Below the pieces are notes generated by a model, which was not told the DNA's origin, did no database searches, and saw nothing but the letters and a program-made list of their open reading frames with translations. This document shows positions 43,271 to 52,716 of a DNA stretch of 64,000 nucleotides, piece by piece (position 1 is the first letter of the stretch; each line of letters starts with the position of its first letter). The stretch covers positions 1 through 64,000 of the forward strand of contig NZ_BPRA01000011.1 in NCBI RefSeq assembly GCF_022179645.1. The letters are read 5' to 3'. Position numbers and translations under genes: made by a program. This DNA is from Methylobacterium thuringiense (GTDB taxonomy: Bacteria > Pseudomonadota > Alphaproteobacteria > Rhizobiales > Beijerinckiaceae).

Positions 43271-43930
43271 ATGGCCTGGACCCGTGACCAGATGGCGGAG
43301 CGCGCCGCCAAGGAGCTGCAGGACGGCTTCTACGTGAATCTCGGCATCGGCATTCCGACGCTGGTGTCGAACTACATCCCCGACGGCATGACGGTGCAGC
43401 TCCAGTCGGAGAACGGGATGCTCGGCATGGGTCCATTCCCCTACGAGGGCGAGGAAGACCCCGACCTGATCAACGCCGGCAAGCAGACCATCACGGCACT
43501 GCCGACCACGAGCTACTTCTCCTCGTCGGATTCCTTCGGGATGATCCGCGGTGGCCACATCAACCTGTCGATCCTCGGCGCGATGCAGGTCGCGCAGAAC
43601 GGCGACCTCGCCAACTGGATGATCCCCGGCAAGATGGTGAAGGGCATGGGCGGCGCCATGGACCTCGTCGCCGGCGTCAAGAAGGTCGTGGTGGTGATGG
43701 AGCACGTCGCCAAGAACAAGGACGGCTCGGAATCGGCCAAGCTTCTGAAATCTTGCGATCTGCCGCTCACCGGCACCCAGGTCGTCGACATGGTGATCAC
43801 CGATCTCGGCGTCTTCACCATCGACAAGCACGGCGAGGGCGGCATGACGCTGGTCGAACTCGCCGACGGCGTCACCGAGGGCGAGATCAAGGCGAAGACC
43901 GAAGGCGCCTTCGCTGTGGCGTTGCGCTAA
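43271..43930 (+). CDS. scoB: Succinyl-CoA:3-ketoacid CoA-transferase subunit B
   Basis: A 219-aa partner of ScoA. The catalytic glutamate lies in QSENGMLGMGPFP near residue 48, which forms the gamma-glutamyl-CoA thioester intermediate. NLGIGIPTLVSNYIPDGM and FGMIRGGHINLSILGAMQV are family-typical. The length is normal. ATG 43271 is preceded by GAGGAG. The 141-bp spacing from scoA is unusually large for these subunits and is explained by the inserted repeat. Confidence 0.95.
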   Translation: MAWTRDQMAERAAKELQDGFYVNLGIGIPTLVSNYIPDGMTVQLQSENGMLGMGPFPYEGEEDPDLINAGKQTITALPTTSYFSSSDSFGMIRGGHINLSILGAMQVAQNGDLANWMIPGKMVKGMGGAMDLVAGVKKVVVVMEHVAKNKDGSESAKLLKSCDLPLTGTQVVDMVITDLGVFTIDKHGEGGMTLVELADGVTEGEIKAKTEGAFAVALR

Positions 43931-44076
43931 ATCCCGGGCCGGAACGAACCGGGACACCTGCGTCCCGGCATGGCTAAGCGGGCATTAAGCCGACTCGGAC
44001 CATTGTCGCGAACACCGGAAGGGCGCCCTCTGAGCGCGCCCACCACCGGTCCGTGTTCGAGACGAGGGTGTTGCGT

Positions 44077-44478
44077 ATGCGTAGTGCGGCGGCGACGGAC
44101 AACGTCATTCCCTTTCGCCGGCCGGCCGGCCTGATGGCGGCACGCTCGGCCGAGAGCGTGGCGCTCGGTGCCCGCGGCCGGGAACGTGCCCACCAGCGCA
44201 GCCTGATGGACGCGGTCTACGCCACGGGAACCATGGTGCTCGCCGCGGACGACCGCGACACCAAGCTCATCGCCTCCCGCCTGCAGGTCTACGGCTTCCT
44301 GACCATCGAGGAGGTCGCCGAGGACGGCACCCTGCGCCGTCTGCGCCCCTCCGAGGCGATCCGCGCCCGGGCCGAGCGCCCGTGGCGGCTGTCGAAGGCC
44401 TCCTACGGCGCGAGCCTCGCCGTCTCGATCCCCTCGGTCGATGATTTTCTGTTCGAGACGTCGAGCATGCCGGCCTGA
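44077..44478 (+). CDS. Hypothetical protein, function unknown
   Basis: A 133-aa soluble protein with no domain I recognise. The N-terminus (VIPFRRP) and middle are basic; a core of alternating hydrophobic residues (GTMVLAADDRDTKLIASRLQVYGFLTIEEVAEDG) suggests a small alpha/beta fold. ATG 44077 has GAGGG at good spacing; an upstream GTG at 44053 is in frame. Codon use is like its neighbours, so it is probably a real native gene. It is convergent with the SDR gene and not clearly linked to scoAB. Confidence 0.65.
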   Translation: MRSAAATDNVIPFRRPAGLMAARSAESVALGARGRERAHQRSLMDAVYATGTMVLAADDRDTKLIASRLQVYGFLTIEEVAEDGTLRRLRPSEAIRARAERPWRLSKASYGASLAVSIPSVDDFLFETSSMPA

Positions 44479-44736
44479 CGCCGTCGATTGCGACGGCCGT
44501 GCTCCCGACGTCGGTGTCGCCGAGAGCGGGTCGTCTGCGCCTGCACAAGCGACCCGGCTCGCTCGCCATCGCTACAGAGCCGGGCATTGCGGCTTTCCCC
44601 GAGAGAGACGCGTCCGCCGGGCATCGCCTGCCCTGTGCGTGGTTCGGAATACACGGACCTGCTGCCGGAGAAGACGCGCCACCCAGCCCGTAGCCCCGAT
44701 GTCTCCGGACAGCCCTGCACGCATCTCGACATCGCC

Positions 44737-45663
44737 TCAGGACAACCAGGGCGCGCCCGTCAGCCTCTCCGATCCGGCCCACAAGCGCTGCGCATCGGTC
44801 TCGTCGCGAGCATGCGAAAAAATCTCGGACACGCTCGGCCAGCCGCGTGCCTCGCCGATCCCGTCCGGCCCGTAATAGGTCCCGCCGGCCGCCTCCGTAG
44901 ACGTGGCAGCGTAGAGGAGCGGCAGGGCGCCTCGCGCCGCCGATTGGCCGAGCAGGCCGAACACCAGCTGTCCCGTCAGCCGCTGCACCGGGCCGGCCCC
45001 GCCGCCACGGCGGATGATGGCGGTACGGGTGATGCCGGGATGGACAGGGATCGCGCGGATCGCCGACGCGGACGCCCGCAGCCGCCGGTCGAGCTCGAGC
45101 CCGAACATCAGCATGGCGAGTTTCGATTGCCGGTAGGCGGAGCGCGCATCGTAGGCCCGGAATTGCAGGTCGTCGAAGCGGAGCGTGCCGCGTTGGTGGG
45201 CGATGCTCGCCACCGGGACGATCCGCGAGGCCGGCCCGGGCCGGACATTCGGGAGCAGCATCCCGGTCAGGGCGAAATGTCCGAGATAGTTCGTGGCGAG
45301 CTGCCGCTCGAACCCGTCCTCGGTTTCCTGCCTCTGCGGGACCCAGGCGATGCCGGCATTCAACAGCAGGACGTCGATCGGTCGCCCGTCCGCCCGCCAC
45401 GCCCCGGCGAAGGCCCGTACGGAGGACAGACGTGCGGTATCGAGGGGCCGGAATTCCAGCGCGGCACCCGGATGCTCTCGCCGGATCGCGACCATCGCCC
45501 GCTCGGCCCGATCCGCATCCCGCGCGGCCAGCACGACCCGCGCCCCGGCCCCGGCGAGCGCCAGGGCCGCCGCGTAGCCGATGCCGCTCGTCGCGCCGGT
45601 CACGATCGCAAGCCGGCCATCCTGCGCCGGCATGTCGGCCGTAGTCCATCGGGGTTTGGGCAT
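44737..45663 (-). CDS. Short-chain dehydrogenase/reductase
   Basis: A 308-aa NAD(P)-dependent oxidoreductase. Nucleotide motif TGATSGIGYAAALA (about residues 22-35), LLLNAGIAW, a catalytic Ser in VPVASIAHQRG and YxxxK in AYRQSKLAM. The ARDADRAERA after the second strand hints at NADP. The closest general resemblance is to retinol-dehydrogenase/WW-domain oxidoreductase-like SDRs; the substrate is unknown. It starts 38 bp after the stop of the peptidoglycan-binding protein gene upstream on the same strand. Confidence 0.88.
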   Translation of the reverse strand: MPKPRWTTADMPAQDGRLAIVTGATSGIGYAAALALAGAGARVVLAARDADRAERAMVAIRREHPGAALEFRPLDTARLSSVRAFAGAWRADGRPIDVLLLNAGIAWVPQRQETEDGFERQLATNYLGHFALTGMLLPNVRPGPASRIVPVASIAHQRGTLRFDDLQFRAYDARSAYRQSKLAMLMFGLELDRRLRASASAIRAIPVHPGITRTAIIRRGGGAGPVQRLTGQLVFGLLGQSAARGALPLLYAATSTEAAGGTYYGPDGIGEARGWPSVSEIFSHARDETDAQRLWAGSERLTGAPWLS

Positions 45664-45701
45664 GTGTCTCGTGTTGTGGCTCTCTCGGCGATCCGCTGCG
45701 C

Positions 45702-47198
45702 CTACCGTCCGCACGTGATCGCGACGACCGACCCCAGCACCGGAGCCGCCGCCGCGCCGAGGCTCGCAGCCTGCGGGTTCGCCGGAGCGGGCTTTGCGGG
45801 CGCGACGCCCGCCTGCGCCAGGAAGGCGGCGATCATGCCGGCGGGGACGAGCGCGTAGCTCGTCGGCGGCATCACCCCGGCGATGAGGCGCGGGGCCGTA
45901 GGGAAGCGCGCGATGAGGCCGACGAGGTGGCCGGAGCGGTCGAGCACCGGGGCTCCCCCGGCTCCGGGTTGGAGCGGGGCGAAGACGCTGCCTGTGCCGG
46001 CAATGCCGGGAGCGACCGCCGCGCCCTTCGCCTCGGCCCCAAGTACCACCAGGGCGTCGCCGGAGGCCGGAGGTTCGGCGCGGAGCGCGGGCAGCTGTGC
46101 ATTCTGCGCGCGCTGCCCGGTTTCCAGCAGCGCGAGGGCGCCGGTGGAATCGCGGAGCGCCATTCGTGCCGGAGCGCCGCCGATCTGCGGGTTCGGGCAA
46201 GCTTCCAGGGCCGCCGCCGCAGTCAGCACCCGGCCGCCGCTGACGGCGAGGCCCGTCGCGGCGGGACGCGCGGTGGAGCCGGAGAGCGGCGGAGGCGAGA
46301 GCGGCGTAGCCGGGATGGCCGCGGGCTTCGCGCTGCCGGCCGAAAGGGTCATGGCGGTCATCGCGCCGGGCTTCGGCTCGGACGGCGCGGCAGCCTCCGG
46401 GAACGGCCGAAAGCTGTTGGCCACGGCGATGACGAGGCGGTCGACCTCCACGGTCAACGCCTTGTCGTAGCTCATGGTGAAGCCGCGGATGCCGTCCGCC
46501 CCCGCCGCATGGCGGATGTAGAAGCGGCCTGTCGGCGTTTCGCCGGTCACCACGAGAAAGTCGGGCTTCTTGACCTTGTAGGTCACCTTGCGCTCGGGCG
46601 TGACGGCGGTCGCGCGCTCGAACAGGGCGTCGAGATCGCTGCCGCCTGGCGGGGAGGACGTCGTGTCGAGGGTCACCCGGCCGTCGCTGCTCTGCCAGCG
46701 GGTGCCGCGCGGCAGCGGGCTCTTCCTCGCGAGCAGCTTCTCCGGCACGCCGATGACCGCGCCGCTCGCCGGATCGGCCTGGACCGTGAAGCGGAGTGAC
46801 TTTCGGACCGCCTCGCCGGCCGCGTCGAGGGCCGGGCGGTCCCTGGATGCCAGGATGCCGCTGGGCTCGACGCCCTGCCGCCGCTGCCAGCCGACGATGC
46901 CCTCGTAGGTGCGGCGGCCGAAGGTGCCGGCGGTCACGGCATTGTAGTCGCCGGTCCAGACGAGCGAATCCTGGATCGCTTTGCGCTGGGCCTCCGGAAG
47001 CGCCTCGAACGCGGCGCGGGCCGCCTCGTAGGCCGGGTCGGCCGCTGGCTGGGCCGGGACGGCCGGCTTGGGTTTGGCCGTCGGCGACACGGGCGTGCGT
47101 GCTGGCGCCGGTGACGGTGCGGGGACCTGCGCATGGGCGGCCGAGAGCATAACGAGGCCGCAGACGGAGGCCGCCAGGACAGCGCGCTGGATCGTCAT
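45702..47198 (-). CDS. Secreted peptidoglycan-binding protein with degenerate trypsin-like domain
   Basis: A 498-aa exported protein. Signal peptide 1-24, a Pro/Ala-rich linker, a peptidoglycan-binding domain at about 80-120 (DYNAVTAGTFGRRTYEGIVGWQRRQG), a middle domain, and a C-terminal trypsin-like fold from about 320. In the latter, the catalytic His is replaced (VLTAAAALEAC where active enzymes read TAAH), and the Ser motif is GAGGAPVLD instead of GxSGGP. It therefore looks like a pseudoprotease anchored to the cell wall. The role is unknown. ATG 47198 gives the cleanest signal peptide. Confidence 0.8.
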   Translation of the reverse strand: MTIQRAVLAASVCGLVMLSAAHAQVPAPSPAPARTPVSPTAKPKPAVPAQPAADPAYEAARAAFEALPEAQRKAIQDSLVWTGDYNAVTAGTFGRRTYEGIVGWQRRQGVEPSGILASRDRPALDAAGEAVRKSLRFTVQADPASGAVIGVPEKLLARKSPLPRGTRWQSSDGRVTLDTTSSPPGGSDLDALFERATAVTPERKVTYKVKKPDFLVVTGETPTGRFYIRHAAGADGIRGFTMSYDKALTVEVDRLVIAVANSFRPFPEAAAPSEPKPGAMTAMTLSAGSAKPAAIPATPLSPPPLSGSTARPAATGLAVSGGRVLTAAAALEACPNPQIGGAPARMALRDSTGALALLETGQRAQNAQLPALRAEPPASGDALVVLGAEAKGAAVAPGIAGTGSVFAPLQPGAGGAPVLDRSGHLVGLIARFPTAPRLIAGVMPPTSYALVPAGMIAAFLAQAGVAPAKPAPANPQAASLGAAAAPVLGSVVAITCGR

Positions 47199-47400
47199 CC
47201 TCGAATCTCCCAACATCGCGACACCGGCCAGTACGCCGACGCGGTGACCGGAGACAGATTTCGCCGCAAAGAGGCAAGAGAAATCACGATCTGTCGAGTA
47301 CTCCTCGCCGAAAGGATACTCGGCTAACGGACGTTGCGGCCGGCAACGGCCGTGCTAGCGTGCCGCCCCGCCGGTCCGGCGGCTCTGACGGGGTGCAGAC

Positions 47401-50400
47401 GTGGCCATATCGCGAAACAGCCTGTTGGGGCGCCGTCTCGGCACATGCGCCGTCCTCGCGCTCCTGGCTGTCCCGGCCTCGGCCCAGGCACCGCGCCCGC
47501 CGGCTCCCATCGCGCGAACGGCGACCGCTCCCGTCCCGAAAAGCTACGTGAAGGAGGCGCTTGCGAGCCAGGGCGTCCGCCTCGAAAGCGCGCTCAGGAG
47601 CGAGGCTCCGGCCAACGGCAAGACCGCCGCGCAATGGCGCAAGGAAGCGGAGGCGGCGGCCGCCGACGATTCCGAGAACGCGGACGCCGATGCGGAACTG
47701 AAGGCCTACGCGGCCGCCGTCTCCGCCGACCCGTCGGACCCGCGCAACTGGCTCGGCTACGCCCGCACCGCCAACGCCGCGGGCGTCGACGAGGAGAAGG
47801 GCGACTACGCCTCGCGCTCCAAGCTGAAGGAGCGTGCCCCGGCCGCAGCCTACCAGGCCTATCTCCGCGCGAAGAACCCGGCCGACGAAGCCAAGGCCCT
47901 GTCGGATCTCGGGGATTTCTATGCCGCCCAGACCGAGTGGCGCCCGTCCCTCGACGCCTATCGCGCCAGCCTCGGCATCCGCGACGTGGCCGAGACGCGG
48001 GCCGCCTACGAAAAACTGCGGGAGGAACACGGGTTTCGCATCACCGACTACAAGGTCGATTCGGACGCCGCAGCGCCGCGCGCCTGCTTCACCTTCTCGG
48101 AGCAGCTCGCCCGCAAGACCGACTTCACGCCGTTCGTCGCCGTCTCGGGCGCGGCCAACGCCGCGGTGACTGCGGAGGGCCAGCAGGTCTGCATCGACGG
48201 GCTCAGGCACGGCGAGCGCTACGCCTTCGTCGTGCGGCAGGGACTGCCGTCCTCCGTCGGCGAAACCCTTCTGAAATCAGCCGATTACGAGATCTATGTG
48301 CGGGATCGCTCGCCGCAGGTGCGCTTCACCGGGCGCAACTACGTGCTGCCGCGGACGGGACAATCCGGCGTGCCGCTCGTCTCCGTCAATGCGGCCAAGG
48401 TCGACGTCGAGGTGCTGCGCATCGGCGACCGCGGGCTGCTGCCGGCGCTCCGCTCGGAAGAGTTTCTCGGCCAGCTCAGCGGCTCGACGGCCAAGACGAT
48501 CGCCGACGAGAAGGGCGTGCGGGTCTGGAAGGGCACGCTCGACACGGCCAAGGCCGAGGTCAACCGCGAGGCGATCACGGCGTTTCCGGTGCTGGAGGCG
48601 GTCGGCAAGCTGGAGCCCGGCCTCTACATCATGCTCGCCAAGGCGAGCGGCACCACCTCGGCCTCCGACGACGAGGGCGGCTACGAGCAACAGGCGACGC
48701 AGTGGTTCGTGGTGTCGGACCTTGGCCTCACCGCCTTCAAGGGCCGGGACGGCGTGCACGTGCTGGCTCGCTCGCTTGCATCCGCCAACGCGATCGCCAG
48801 CGCCGACATCCGGCTGATCGCCAAGAACAACGATGTCCTGGCCACGGCGAAGACCGACGCCAAGGGCCTCGCGAGCATCCCGGCCGGCCTCGCCCGTGGC
48901 GAGGGCGGGCTGGCACCGGGGATTGTCGTGGCGCAGCTCGGCGACGATTACGGCTTCCTCGACCTCAACCAGGCCGCCTTCGACCTGTCGGACCGCGGCG
49001 TGAAGGGCCGCGCCGTCACGACCGGGGCCGAGGCCTTCGTGTTTTCCGAGCGCGGGGTCTACCGCTCCGGCGAGACCGTGCAGCTCACCGCGCTTCTGCG
49101 CGATCCGCAGGGCGTGGCCATCGCCGGCTTGCCGCTGACGCTCGTGGTGAAGCGGCCCGACGGCGTCGAGTACCGCCGGGTCTCGGTCGCCGACGAGGGG
49201 CTCGGCGGACGTTCGCTCTCGCTGCCGCTGATGGCGGGCGCCATGCGCGGGACGTGGCGTGTCACCGCCTTCACCGACCCGAAGGCCCCTGCCGTCGGCG
49301 AGGCGAGCTGGCTCGTCGAGGATTACGTGCCCGAGCGGCTGGAGGTGAGCCTCACCCCCGAGACGCCGGCCTTGAAGAAGGGCGAGGCGGCCAGGATCGA
49401 CGTGGCCGCGCGCTACCTCTACGGCGCTCCCGGCTCGGGGCTGGAGGTATCGGGCTCGGTCGCGGTGCAGGCGGCGACCGGCAGCGGGATCAAAGGCCTC
49501 GACGGCTACGCCATCGGCCTCGACGACGAGGCGGTGGAGGCGACGACGGCCGAGATCGGCGACAAGGCAACGACCGATGCGCAGGGCCGCACGGTGGTGA
49601 CGGTGCCGGTGCAGGAGGTCGCGAGCCCGCGGCCGCTGGAGGCGAAGATCACGCTCAACGTCGGCGAGCCGGGCGGCCGTGCGCTGAGCCGCAGCGTCAC
49701 CCTGCCGATCCTGCCGGGCGCGCCCGTGCTCGGCATCCGAAAGGGTTTTTCCGGAGACCTCGCCGAGGGCGCGCCCGCGAGCTTCGACGTGGTGATGGCC
49801 GCGCCCGACGGTCGCCGCCTCGCGCAAGCAGGCGTGAGCTGGAACCTCGTCAAGGTCGAAAAGAACTACCAGTGGTACCGCGAGGACGGCCGCTGGCAGT
49901 TCGAACCGGTGAAGTCGACCCGCAAGGTCGCCGACGGCCGCATCGACCTCACCGCCGACGCACCGGCCCGCATCACCGCTCCGGTTAGCTTTGGGAACTA
50001 TCGGCTAGAGGCGTCTCTCGCCGGGCAGCCCCTGGCGGCGGCGAGCGTGTCCTTCACCGTCGGCTGGGGCGGCGGTGAGAGCGCCGACGTGCCCGACCTC
50101 CTCGACCTCACCCTCGACAAGCCGGCCTATGCGGCCGGCGAGCGCCTGCGCGCCCGTCTTCAGACCAAGTTCGCCGGCACCGCGACGCTCGCCATCGTTG
50201 GAGACCGGCTGCACGAGGTCATCGACGTCAAGGTCGCCGAGGGCGGCTCGACCGTCGAGATCCCCGTCAAACCCGAATGGGGCGCGGGTGCCTATCTCGT
50301 CGCCACCGCCTACCGGCCCCTCGACCAGGCCGCCAAGCGCATGCCGGGCCGGGCGCTCGGCCTCGCCTGGTTCTCCATCGACAAGGACAAGCGCGGTCTC

Positions 50401-52716
50401 GCCGTCTCGATCGGCGCGCCGGACAAGACCCGCCCGCGCGAGACCCTGACCGTCCCGGTCAAGGTCGCCGGGCTGCAGGCCGGCGAGGAGGCGCGGGTCA
50501 CGCTCGCCGCGGTCGATGTCGGCATCCTCAACCTCACCCGTTACGAGGCGCCGAACCCGATTCAGTACTTCTTCGGCCAGAAGGCGCTCGGGCCGGAGCT
50601 GCGCGACCTCTACGGCTACCTGATCGACGGCATGCAGGGCACGCTCGGCGCGATCCGCTCCGGCGGCGACGGGGGCGGTGGCGAACTCGCCGACACCCCG
50701 CCGACCCAGGCGCCGCTGGCGCTCTATTCGGGCGTCGTCACGGTGGGACCGGACGGGACCGCGCAGATTCCGCTGTCGCTGCCGGCCTTCAACGGTACGG
50801 CCCGGCTCATGGTTACCGCCTGGACCAAGTCCCGCGTGGGGCAGGCCTCGGCCGACATGATCGTCCGCGATCCGGTGGTGCTCACCGGCACGCTGCCGCG
50901 CTTCCTCAATGTCGGCGACCGCTCGCGCTTCTTCGTGGCCATCGACAACGTCGAGGGCGCTGCTGGCGACTACACCGTCGATCTCGACCTCAGCGGCCCC
51001 GTGGTGGTCGGCGGCGAGGCGGTGCATTCGACGATGACGCTCGCGGCCGGCGCCAAGGGCCAGTTGGTCATCCCGATCACCGCCGCCGGCCCCGGCACGG
51101 CGAAGCTCGACGTGAACCTATCGGGCCCCGGCATCACCGGCGTCGCCGGCCAGAGTTTTTCGTTGGCGATCGGCCCCGGCACCGGAGCGCTGGTGCGGCG
51201 GACGGTGCGGCCGCTGGAGCCCGGCGCGAGCCTCGACGTCACGAAGGAGCTGCTGGCCGACATCCTGCCCGGCACCGGCTCGGTCTCGGTCTCGGCCAAC
51301 CGGCTGGCCGGCATCGAGGTGCCGGCCCTGCTGCAGGCGCTCGACCGCTACCCCTATGGCTGCTCCGAGCAGACCGTGAGCCGCGCCCTGCCGCTGCTCT
51401 ACGTCAACGCGCTCGCCGCCGCCGAAAAGCTCGGGCTCGACGGCCGGCTCGACGAGCGGGTGCGCGAGGCGATCGACCGCGTGCTATCGCGCCAGGATTC
51501 GAGCGGCGCCTTCGGCCTGTGGTCGACGGAGAACGCCACCGACACCTGGCTCGACGCCTACGTCACCGACTTCCTGACGCGCGCCCGCGAGCACGGGTTC
51601 GCCGTGCCGCAGGTAGCCTTCACAAACGCCCTCGACCGGCTGCGCAACACTGTTGCCAACGCCACCAAGGTCGAGAATGGCGGGATGGACCTCGCCTATG
51701 CGGCCTACGTGCTCGCCCGTAACGGACGCCCGGTGATGGGCGACCTGCGCTACCTCGCCGACACCAAGCTCGCCGACTTCTCGACGCCGCTGGGCAAGGG
51801 GCAGCTCGCCGCCGCCCTCGCCCTCCTCGGGGATCGCGGCCGGGCGCAGAAGACCTTCGATTCGGCGGTGAAATCCCTGCAGACCGAGCGCGACAGGGGC
51901 GTCTACCGCGCCGATTACGGCTCGCGCCTGCGCGATGGCGCCGGGCTGATCGCGCTCGCCGCCGAGACCGGCATGACCGGCGGCATGATCCAGCCGGTCG
52001 CGACGATCCTCGGCGAGGAGCGCGCCAGCGGTCGCTCTACCAGTACCCAGGAGAACGCCTGGATGGTGCTGGCCGCCGAGAGCCTGTCGAAGGAATCGGA
52101 TGCCCTCGCCCTCAGCGTCGACGGCGCGGTGGCCAAGGGGCCGCTCGCCCGGCTCTTCAAGGCGCCCGCCCTCGACGCGAAACCGGTGCGGATCTCCAAC
52201 GAAGGCCGCGAACCGGTGCAGCTCGTCGTCGGCGTCTCGGGCAACCCGATCGCGCCGGAGCCGGCGGAATCGCGCGGCTACACGGTGGAGCGCGGCTATT
52301 ACCGGCTCGACGGCAGCGCGGTGGATGCCACGAAGCCGCTGCGCCAGAACGACCGCCTCGTGGTGGTGCTCAAGGTGACGGAGGCCAAGGCGAGTTCCGG
52401 CCGCCTGCTCCTCGTCGACCGGCTGCCGGCGGGCCTCGAGATCGACAACCCGAAGCTCCTCGACGCGGACGCGCTCACCGGCCTCGCCTTCGCCAAGAGC
52501 GACGTGCAGCCGAACCACACCGAGTTCCGCGACGACCGCTTCGTGGCCGCCTACGAGCGCGGCCCCGACCAGTCGGCCTTCTTCTCGGCGGCCTACACGG
52601 TCCGCGTGGTCTCGCCCGGCACCTACGTGCATTTGGGCGCGACCATCGAGGACATGTACCGCCCCGAGCGGTTCGGACGCACGGCGTTCGGATCGGTCGA
52701 GGTGGTGGCGAAGTAG
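47401..52716 (+). CDS. Bacterial alpha-2-macroglobulin (YfhM type)
   Basis: A 1771-aa periplasmic protein that traps proteases, thought to guard the cell during wall damage. N-terminal signal to about residue 30 (CAVLALLAVPASAQA; no lipobox, unlike E. coli YfhM), several macroglobulin domains, the bait region, and the thioester domain with Cys1321-Ser-Glu-Gln1324 in YGCSEQT. The thioester motif is intact. GTG 47401 starts the frame. The gene is followed with no gap by pbpC, the standard A2M/PBP1C pairing, so both are probably cotranscribed and translationally linked. Confidence 0.93.
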   Translation: MAISRNSLLGRRLGTCAVLALLAVPASAQAPRPPAPIARTATAPVPKSYVKEALASQGVRLESALRSEAPANGKTAAQWRKEAEAAAADDSENADADAELKAYAAAVSADPSDPRNWLGYARTANAAGVDEEKGDYASRSKLKERAPAAAYQAYLRAKNPADEAKALSDLGDFYAAQTEWRPSLDAYRASLGIRDVAETRAAYEKLREEHGFRITDYKVDSDAAAPRACFTFSEQLARKTDFTPFVAVSGAANAAVTAEGQQVCIDGLRHGERYAFVVRQGLPSSVGETLLKSADYEIYVRDRSPQVRFTGRNYVLPRTGQSGVPLVSVNAAKVDVEVLRIGDRGLLPALRSEEFLGQLSGSTAKTIADEKGVRVWKGTLDTAKAEVNREAITAFPVLEAVGKLEPGLYIMLAKASGTTSASDDEGGYEQQATQWFVVSDLGLTAFKGRDGVHVLARSLASANAIASADIRLIAKNNDVLATAKTDAKGLASIPAGLARGEGGLAPGIVVAQLGDDYGFLDLNQAAFDLSDRGVKGRAVTTGAEAFVFSERGVYRSGETVQLTALLRDPQGVAIAGLPLTLVVKRPDGVEYRRVSVADEGLGGRSLSLPLMAGAMRGTWRVTAFTDPKAPAVGEASWLVEDYVPERLEVSLTPETPALKKGEAARIDVAARYLYGAPGSGLEVSGSVAVQAATGSGIKGLDGYAIGLDDEAVEATTAEIGDKATTDAQGRTVVTVPVQEVASPRPLEAKITLNVGEPGGRALSRSVTLPILPGAPVLGIRKGFSGDLAEGAPASFDVVMAAPDGRRLAQAGVSWNLVKVEKNYQWYREDGRWQFEPVKSTRKVADGRIDLTADAPARITAPVSFGNYRLEASLAGQPLAAASVSFTVGWGGGESADVPDLLDLTLDKPAYAAGERLRARLQTKFAGTATLAIVGDRLHEVIDVKVAEGGSTVEIPVKPEWGAGAYLVATAYRPLDQAAKRMPGRALGLAWFSIDKDKRGLAVSIGAPDKTRPRETLTVPVKVAGLQAGEEARVTLAAVDVGILNLTRYEAPNPIQYFFGQKALGPELRDLYGYLIDGMQGTLGAIRSGGDGGGGELADTPPTQAPLALYSGVVTVGPDGTAQIPLSLPAFNGTARLMVTAWTKSRVGQASADMIVRDPVVLTGTLPRFLNVGDRSRFFVAIDNVEGAAGDYTVDLDLSGPVVVGGEAVHSTMTLAAGAKGQLVIPITAAGPGTAKLDVNLSGPGITGVAGQSFSLAIGPGTGALVRRTVRPLEPGASLDVTKELLADILPGTGSVSVSANRLAGIEVPALLQALDRYPYGCSEQTVSRALPLLYVNALAAAEKLGLDGRLDERVREAIDRVLSRQDSSGAFGLWSTENATDTWLDAYVTDFLTRAREHGFAVPQVAFTNALDRLRNTVANATKVENGGMDLAYAAYVLARNGRPVMGDLRYLADTKLADFSTPLGKGQLAAALALLGDRGRAQKTFDSAVKSLQTERDRGVYRADYGSRLRDGAGLIALAAETGMTGGMIQPVATILGEERASGRSTSTQENAWMVLAAESLSKESDALALSVDGAVAKGPLARLFKAPALDAKPVRISNEGREPVQLVVGVSGNPIAPEPAESRGYTVERGYYRLDGSAVDATKPLRQNDRLVVVLKVTEAKASSGRLLLVDRLPAGLEIDNPKLLDADALTGLAFAKSDVQPNHTEFRDDRFVAAYERGPDQSAFFSAAYTVRVVSPGTYVHLGATIEDMYRPERFGRTAFGSVEVVAK

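Noticed and set aside
43951..43977. GGAAC followed by a CGTC-like word before the unknown gene at 44077
   Set aside because: Spacing (15) and the CGTC hexamer do not fit the EcfG consensus.
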